Source: Modestobacter roseus
Lineage (GTDB): Bacteria; Actinomycetota; Actinomycetes; Mycobacteriales; Geodermatophilaceae
Length of the DNA: 64,000 nt
Direction: 5' to 3'
Assembly: GCF_007994135.1 (NCBI RefSeq)
Contig: NZ_VLKF01000001.1
Span: forward strand, 3,410,001 to 3,474,000
The notes beneath the pieces were generated by a model that saw only the letters and a program-made list of their open reading frames with translations, searched no databases and had not been told where the DNA came from. The position numbers were made by a program, and so were the translations under genes. Positions 59,758 through 64,000 of this stretch are shown here, piece after piece (positions within the stretch are counted from its first letter, which is position 1; every line of letters begins with the position of its first letter).

Positions 59758-60785
59758 CCCCCGGGCCCGACCCCGGGGCACCGGCACCGCCCCCCGCACC
59801 GGACCGGCTCGCCGACCCGCCGGGACGGCGACCGGCGCAGCCCGCACCCGTCAGCGAGGACGCCGACGTCGAGGCGCTGCTGCGCGGGCAGCGCACCCCG
59901 CGCGCCGGGCGGGCGGAGCTCACCCGCGCCCACCCTGACCTGCCGCAGGTCAGCCCGGAGGCCGGTCAGCTCGACGAGGCGGCGCTGGCGGAGGTGGCCG
60001 GCCGGGACCCCGATGCGGCGGTGCGCCTGCTGACCGCGCTGGGGCGGGCGGTCGACCCGGCGCTGCGGGCCGCCGCCCGGGCGCTCGCCGCACGCCTGCC
60101 GGTGACCGCACCGCGGCGCGGCCTGCCGGACCGGCCGGGCAGCCGGCGGGTGGTCACCCGCCGCGATCCCACGGGCGCCGACGTCGATCTGGACGCCACG
60201 CTGGCCGCCCGCGGCGCCGAGCCGCACTGGCGGGCCGAGCACCTGCACACCCGCGGCTGGCGGGCGACCGGGCGGGCCTGCGTGCTGCTGGTCGACGCCT
60301 CCGGCTCGGTGGCCGGCGACGAGCTGGCCTCGGCGGTGCTCACCGCGTCGGCGCTCACCCAGCGGATGCGCCCGGGCGACGAGCTCGCCGTCGTCGCGTT
60401 CTGGTCGACGGCGGTGGTGCTGCAGCCGCTGTCCGCGGTCGCCCGGCCGCAGCTGGTCGTCGACCGGCTGTTCGACCTGCGCGGGGGCGGCACGACCGAC
60501 CTGGACCTGGCGCTGCGGACGGCGGCCCGGGAGCTGGCCCGCACCCGGACGGCGGCGCGGGAGGTGCTGCTGCTGTCCGACGGGATGCCCACCGACAGCC
60601 CCGACCCCCGCCCGGCGGCAGCCGCGCTCACCCGGGCGGGAGCGCGGCTGCACGTGCTGGGGCTGTCCACCGACGAGGAGTCGGTGGCGAACTGCGCAGC
60701 GCTGGCCGCGGCCGGCGGGGGTCGCAGTGCACCGTTGCACCGCCCCGCGCTGGCCCCGGCCGCGGTCCGCGCGCTGCTGGATTGA
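59754..60785 (+). CDS. VWA-domain protein, MoxR partner
   Basis: About 343 residues. The C-terminal von Willebrand A domain has the MIDAS motif D-A-S-G-S (L-L-V-D-A-S-G-S-V-A-G-D-E-L), then G-G-T-T-D-L and S-D-G-M-P-T-D. The region before it (S-E-D-A-D-V-E-A-L-L-R-G-Q, V-S-P-E-A-G-Q-L-D-E-A-A-L) also looks coding, yet the only in-frame start upstream is CTG at 59754, which overlaps the moxR stop (CTGA) and has GAGGAG upstream. The next standard start is GTG at 59994. I favour the CTG. Confidence 0.83.
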   Translation: MTPGPDPGAPAPPPAPDRLADPPGRRPAQPAPVSEDADVEALLRGQRTPRAGRAELTRAHPDLPQVSPEAGQLDEAALAEVAGRDPDAAVRLLTALGRAVDPALRAAARALAARLPVTAPRRGLPDRPGSRRVVTRRDPTGADVDLDATLAARGAEPHWRAEHLHTRGWRATGRACVLLVDASGSVAGDELASAVLTASALTQRMRPGDELAVVAFWSTAVVLQPLSAVARPQLVVDRLFDLRGGGTTDLDLALRTAARELARTRTAAREVLLLSDGMPTDSPDPRPAAAALTRAGARLHVLGLSTDEESVANCAALAAAGGGRSAPLHRPALAPAAVRALLD

Positions 60786-60796
60786 ACGCTGCCGGG

Positions 60797-61531
60797 TCAG
60801 GCGCCCGGCTGCAACGTGTTCAGGTCGATCGGCGCCTCCGGGGCGACGATGTCGAACTGCTCACCGTGCTCGGTCAGGGTCAGGGTCTGGTTCCCGTCGT
60901 CGGTGTTCTCCAGCTGCAGCGGGTACGGCTCCCCCTCGGCCGCGACGGCCAGCGTGCTGCCGTCGGTCTGGGTCACGATCAGCACCTCCTCGCCGTCGAG
61001 CTCGTCGGTGGTCACCTCGTCCTCGATCTCGGTGTCGGGGTTGCGCAGCTGGTCGACCAGGGTGGCCAGGGTGAGCTCCTCGAAGCCGGCCGTGCCCTCC
61101 TCGGGGACGACGACCCAGGCACCGTCGAGCTGTCCGGCCACCTCGGCGGGCACGCCGGAGGCGGTCCAGAAGTCGCCGGGCGCCTGCAGGTAGACGACGC
61201 CGCCGGTGCGCAGCAGGCTGAGGGTCAGCCCGCCGGTGGTCACGGTGCCGCTCACGTCCTCACCCTGCATCACCAGGTCGACGGTCTCCGCCTCCGCGCC
61301 CGCACCGGTACCGCCGGTGACGTGCACGGAGCCCGCCTCCTCGAGGGCATCGGCGGCGGCCGAGGCGACCTCCGGGCCGGTCTGGTCGGTCGCGCCGGAC
61401 TCGCTGCCGCTCTCCGCGGCGGAGGACGACGACGCCTCGCCGGTCGTCTCCTCGTCACCGCCGCAGCCGGCGAGCAGGACGGCGGCGAGTCCCGCGGTGG
61501 CGCCGGCGGTGGCCAGCCTGCGGATCTGCAT
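60797..61531 (-). CDS. LppX/LprG-like lipoprotein
   Basis: A 244-residue lipoprotein: signal peptide with lipobox L-A-G-C (C23), a Ser/Glu-rich linker, then a beta-sheet domain with G-S-V-H-V-T-G-G-T, V-V-Y-L-Q-A-P-G-D-F-W and D-E-V-T-T-D-E-L-D-G-E-E-V-L-I-V. The pattern resembles the LppX_LprAFG fold that carries lipids in mycobacteria. Lipid-carrier function is inference. ATG at 61531 with GGAGACC upstream. Converges on the VWA gene with 11 bp between stops. Confidence 0.83.
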   Translation of the reverse strand: MQIRRLATAGATAGLAAVLLAGCGGDEETTGEASSSSAAESGSESGATDQTGPEVASAAADALEEAGSVHVTGGTGAGAEAETVDLVMQGEDVSGTVTTGGLTLSLLRTGGVVYLQAPGDFWTASGVPAEVAGQLDGAWVVVPEEGTAGFEELTLATLVDQLRNPDTEIEDEVTTDELDGEEVLIVTQTDGSTLAVAAEGEPYPLQLENTDDGNQTLTLTEHGEQFDIVAPEAPIDLNTLQPGA

Positions 61532-61586
61532 GGGGTCTCCGTTCCTCGGTGCCGGGAGCACGCTCGTCGCGCCCCGGCCGGGCGCA

Positions 61587-62177
61587 TCATGCCCGGCGCG
61601 GCTGCGCGGCACTCGCAGGGCGCACCGGTGGGCGGATCGCCAGGCCGGCCCGCGCCGCGTCCAGCTGCACCGGCGAGCGCAGCACCGCCGGCCCCAGCCG
61701 CAGCACCCCGTCGCTGCGCGGCGCGCACCGCACACCGCCCCGGCCGCGCATGCCGCGGTGCGCGCCCGGGGCGAGCACCCGGTCCAGCCAGGCGCAGGGG
61801 TGGGCCGGCCGGCCGCCGGCGAGCACGATCCCGTCCAGGCTGAACTCCACCCCGCGGAGCGCCTCGACCTCCGCGCCGCGCAGCACCACGTTGCGCCGGG
61901 TGGCCAGCGGGTCGAGCGGGCCGGCCCCGAGCTCGGCGGCGAGCGCCTCGACCGCCTCGGCGGCGAGCACGGTCACCGAGGCGTCCCGGTGCGCGGGCTT
62001 GCCGAAGTAGCGGTCCCCGACGACGCCGAGCCCGGCCCGCACCTCGATCCGGTCCACCCGCTCCACCGGCCGCGCGGCCACGGCGTCGTCCGGCCGCCCG
62101 TCGTACCGGTGCTCCGGCGAGGCGAGCAGCCCGACGACCTCGACGTCGTACCGGTACGGCAGGTCGTCGGTCTCCAC
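61587..62177 (-). CDS. MOSC-domain-like protein
   Basis: A 196-residue protein with MOSC features: an N-terminal H-R-Y-D-G-R-P-D-D, G-V-V-G-D-R-Y-F-G, R-R-N-V-V-L-R-G-A-E-V and H-P-C-A-W-L-D. The Cys in P-C-A-W is where MOSC proteins bind the molybdenum cofactor or sulfur. Role unknown. GTG at 62177; an ATG nearby is in another frame. Divergent from the serine hydrolase gene. Confidence 0.85.
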   Translation of the reverse strand: METDDLPYRYDVEVVGLLASPEHRYDGRPDDAVAARPVERVDRIEVRAGLGVVGDRYFGKPAHRDASVTVLAAEAVEALAAELGAGPLDPLATRRNVVLRGAEVEALRGVEFSLDGIVLAGGRPAHPCAWLDRVLAPGAHRGMRGRGGVRCAPRSDGVLRLGPAVLRSPVQLDAARAGLAIRPPVRPASAAQPRRA

Positions 62178-62249
62178 GCCGCCATCCTGCCCGCTGCCCC
62201 GGGCGGTTCGCGGCCGGTTCGGGACCGCCGGGCCACGCCGGGGCGACCC

Positions 62250-62262
62250 TAGGGTGGGCGCA
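62250..62262 (+). promoter_or_regulatory. -10 element for a leaderless transcript
   Basis: TAGGGT at 62250-62255 lies six bases before the ATG at 62262, with no ribosome site between: leaderless arrangement. Confidence 0.5.
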
Positions 62263-63188
62263 TGGGCGTCCACGAGGCGGTGCGGCGGTTCGGCCGGATC
62301 TCGGCCGACCGCGGGCTCCGCGTCCACGGCCTGGTCGTGCACCAGCGGGGGGCGGCGGCTGTCGACGAGCACTGGGACCTCGATCTGCGCCGGGACGTCT
62401 TCTCCGCGTCGAAGACGGTCACCGCGCTGGCGGTGGGTCTCGCCGAGGCGGAGGGCCTGCTCAGCCGGGACGACCCTGTCCTGCGCCACCTGCCGCAGCT
62501 CGCCGCTCGGGCAGCTCCCGGCGTCGAGCTGGTGACCGTGGACTCGCTGCTGCGGATGACGTCGGGCCTGACCTGGCGTTGGGCGGCTCCCGATGCCGAT
62601 CACCCCGGCGATCCCGCCGTCGACGTCCTGGCCGGCCGCCCCGTCGCGACGCCCGGATCGGTGTTCCGGTACCGCGGGGGGAGCACCTACCTGCTCAGCC
62701 GCGTGATCCACGCGTGCTCCGGCGTGGACCTGCGGGACTTCCTGGTGCCGCGGCTGTTCACCCCGCTGGGCATCGCGAACCCCCAGTGGCACCGGTGCCC
62801 GTTGGGACACTCCCTCGGCGCGGTCGGACTGTGCCTGCGCACCTCCGAGCTCGCCGCGTTCGGTCGGCTGCTGCTGGACTCGGGCCGGTGGCACGACCAC
62901 CAGCTGGTGCCCCCGGACTTCGTCAGCGCGTTGACCAGCGACCCGGTCGACACCGACGGGCACGTGGCAACCGGCGCCCCCGGCCCGCACCCGGACAACG
63001 CCCGCTATGGCCGGGGCGTGTGGTTGTGCGCCCGGGACGACGCCTGGCGGATGGACGGCATCCACGGCCAGGTGAGCGTCGTGCTGCCCCGACACGACGC
63101 CTGCGTCACCGTGACGGCCGGGTACCCCGGGCCCACCAGCGACGTCCTCGACGCACTGTGGTCGGTGGTCGTCCCGGCGCTCGGCTGA
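62262..63188 (+). CDS. Serine hydrolase, class C beta-lactamase-like
   Basis: A 308-residue beta-lactamase-fold serine hydrolase. Catalytic S-x-x-K is S48-A-S-K51 (F-S-A-S-K-T-V-T-A). The second motif Y-x-G in F-R-Y-R-G-G-S-T-Y is a variant of Y-x-N, and H-G-Q near the C-terminus replaces K-T-G. No signal peptide, so a cytoplasmic esterase- or peptidase-like role is more likely than antibiotic resistance. ATG at 62262, leaderless. Confidence 0.85.
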   Translation: MGVHEAVRRFGRISADRGLRVHGLVVHQRGAAAVDEHWDLDLRRDVFSASKTVTALAVGLAEAEGLLSRDDPVLRHLPQLAARAAPGVELVTVDSLLRMTSGLTWRWAAPDADHPGDPAVDVLAGRPVATPGSVFRYRGGSTYLLSRVIHACSGVDLRDFLVPRLFTPLGIANPQWHRCPLGHSLGAVGLCLRTSELAAFGRLLLDSGRWHDHQLVPPDFVSALTSDPVDTDGHVATGAPGPHPDNARYGRGVWLCARDDAWRMDGIHGQVSVVLPRHDACVTVTAGYPGPTSDVLDALWSVVVPALG

Positions 63189-63213
63189 CCGGACCGTCCG
63201 GGCGGTGGTCCGG
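63189..63213 (+). terminator. Weak hairpin terminator
   Basis: Seven-base arms CCGGACC / GGTCCGG with an eleven-base loop directly after the serine hydrolase stop, before a convergent gene. Confidence 0.4.
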
Positions 63214-63220
63214 GCCGGCG

Positions 63221-64000
63221 TCACCCCGCGGAGGCCAGCCCCGCCAGCACGTCCCGCAGCGGCGTCGCCGGGCGCCCGAGCAGCTCGGCGAGCAGCGGCC
63301 CGGTGGCGGCGAACTCCCCGCGCCGGGACGCGGCGAACATGCCCAGCAGCATCCGCGCCTGCCCCTCGGGCACACCGTGGCCGATCAGCCCCGCCGCCCA
63401 CTCCTCGTCGTCGACGACCACCCGCCGCACCGGCCGGCCGGTCAGCTCGGTGAGGAGGGCGGCCACGTCGGCGAGGTCGAGGGCGGCCGGACCGGTCAGC
63501 GGCGGGGTCGGGCCGTCGAACCGGCCCGGGTCGGCCAGCAGGACGGCGGCCGCCTCGGCGAGGTCACCGTGCGTCGTCCAGGAGACCGGCCCGTCGGCCG
63601 GGGCGACGAGCTCACCGGTCTGCAGCGCCGGGCCGAGCAGCAGCGGGACGGTGCTCGCGTAGAAGCCGTTGTGCAGGGCGGTGAACGGCACCTCGGCGCC
63701 GGCCGCGTACGTCTCGGTCGCCGCGTGGTCGAGCATCGGCCCGAACAGCGAGTCGGCCGCGGCCGCCTGGTGGCTGGTGTAGACGACCCGCCCGGCTCCC
63801 GCCGCACGGGCCGCGTCGACCGCGGCGGCGTGCTGGGTGACGGCATCGGTTCCGGTCGAGTCCACCGAGACGACGAACACCTGGGTGGCGCCGGCGAAGG
63901 CGTCGGCGAGGGACGCGGGGTCGGCGAAGTCGCCGCGCCGCACGCGCACGCCGCGGTGGGCGAGGTCGGTGGCGCGCTGCGGGTCGCGGACGCTCACCCC
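63221..64000 (-). CDS. NmrA-like NAD(P)-binding protein, N-terminus cut by the window edge
   Basis: Atypical short-chain dehydrogenase of the NmrA/QOR2 type. At least 259 residues are visible: V-R-R-G-D-F-A-D-P-A-S-L, F-V-V-S-V-D-S-T-G, V-Y-T-S-H-Q-A-A and L-H-N-G-F-Y-A. The expected N-terminal T-G-A-T-G-x-L-G Rossmann motif lies beyond base 64000; the internal Met/Val near the edge is not the true start. Such proteins bind NADP and sense redox state or reduce quinones. Confidence 0.85.
   Translation of the reverse strand, partial: GVSVRDPQRATDLAHRGVRVRRGDFADPASLADAFAGATQVFVVSVDSTGTDAVTQHAAAVDAARAAGAGRVVYTSHQAAAADSLFGPMLDHAATETYAAGAEVPFTALHNGFYASTVPLLLGPALQTGELVAPADGPVSWTTHGDLAEAAAVLLADPGRFDGPTPPLTGPAALDLADVAALLTELTGRPVRRVVVDDEEWAAGLIGHGVPEGQARMLLGMFAASRRGEFAATGPLLAELLGRPATPLRDVLAGLASAG

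Overview
This is a very high-GC stretch (roughly three quarters G+C) of an actinobacterial chromosome. Mycofactocin genes, mycothiol-linked enzyme families, GTG starts, many leaderless promoters and an IdeR-type iron box all fit that phylum. The gene content suggests the Geodermatophilaceae (Blastococcus, Modestobacter or Geodermatophilus); that rank is inference. No rRNA, tRNA, CRISPR array, transposase or phage gene was recognised.

Layout. 1-2.1 kb: end of a YdeI-like gene, an NlpC/P60 cell-wall hydrolase and a small cysteine-rich protein. 2.1-10.2 kb: a minus-strand operon of the MSMEG_0565-0572 / Sll0783-0787 nitrogen-starvation type (called Nit1C in cyanide-assimilating bacteria). It encodes an amidohydrolase, the Sll0783-like protein, a radical SAM enzyme, a GNAT-AIR synthase fusion, a nitrilase, a flavin monooxygenase-like protein, a second nitrilase-fold protein with two of three catalytic residues replaced, and a glycosyltransferase. 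A near-perfect GlnR operator lies just upstream. 10.2-14.3 kb: a methyltransferase, a broken small gene, a gene-poor segment bounded by a 22-bp duplication of the glyA 3' end, glyA behind a ZTP riboswitch, and a divergent XRE/cupin regulator. 14.3-25.4 kb: an iron-box-controlled siderophore-binding lipoprotein, tldE/tldD (tldE frameshifted as written), an MBL hydrolase, a TauE/SafE permease, a DUF559 nuclease gene bracketed by related palindromes, an MtaD-type deaminase and a DedA-HAD-hydrolase operon.

25.4-30.5 kb: a form-II CO/xanthine-dehydrogenase-type operon (small, large and medium subunits, then CoxG). 30.5-36 kb: small membrane proteins, a propeller-like protein and two MFS exporters. 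36-47 kb: mycofactocin genes in pieces (mftF; then mftE, mftC, mftB, mftA and divergent mftR). Interleaved with them are ribosomal protein L31 type B, a Pnkp/Hen1 RNA-repair cassette, a second iron-box siderophore-binding protein and a flavin/F420-type oxidase. mftD is not in the window. 47-57.6 kb: a diguanylate cyclase and many single housekeeping or stress genes (mycothiol-type nitroreductase, an ArsR-like regulator with an MFS pump, a cysteine-desulfurase-like protein, two GNATs, a DinB-like protein and an FAD hydroxylase).

57.7-60.8 kb: a mycofactocin-associated NDMA-dependent alcohol dehydrogenase translationally coupled to a MoxR ATPase and a VWA protein, possibly a dedicated maturation machine. 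The rest holds an LppX-like lipoprotein, a MOSC protein, a serine hydrolase and a truncated NmrA-like gene.

Working together: the GlnR-controlled Nit1C operon would scavenge nitrogen from nitriles or cyanide. The mycofactocin genes supply the redox cofactor that the NDMA-dependent alcohol dehydrogenase needs. The ZTP riboswitch ties glyA to one-carbon/purine status. The two iron-box lipoproteins capture ferric siderophores for permeases encoded elsewhere. Three apparent frameshifts (two in homopolymer runs) raise the possibility of residual sequencing errors.
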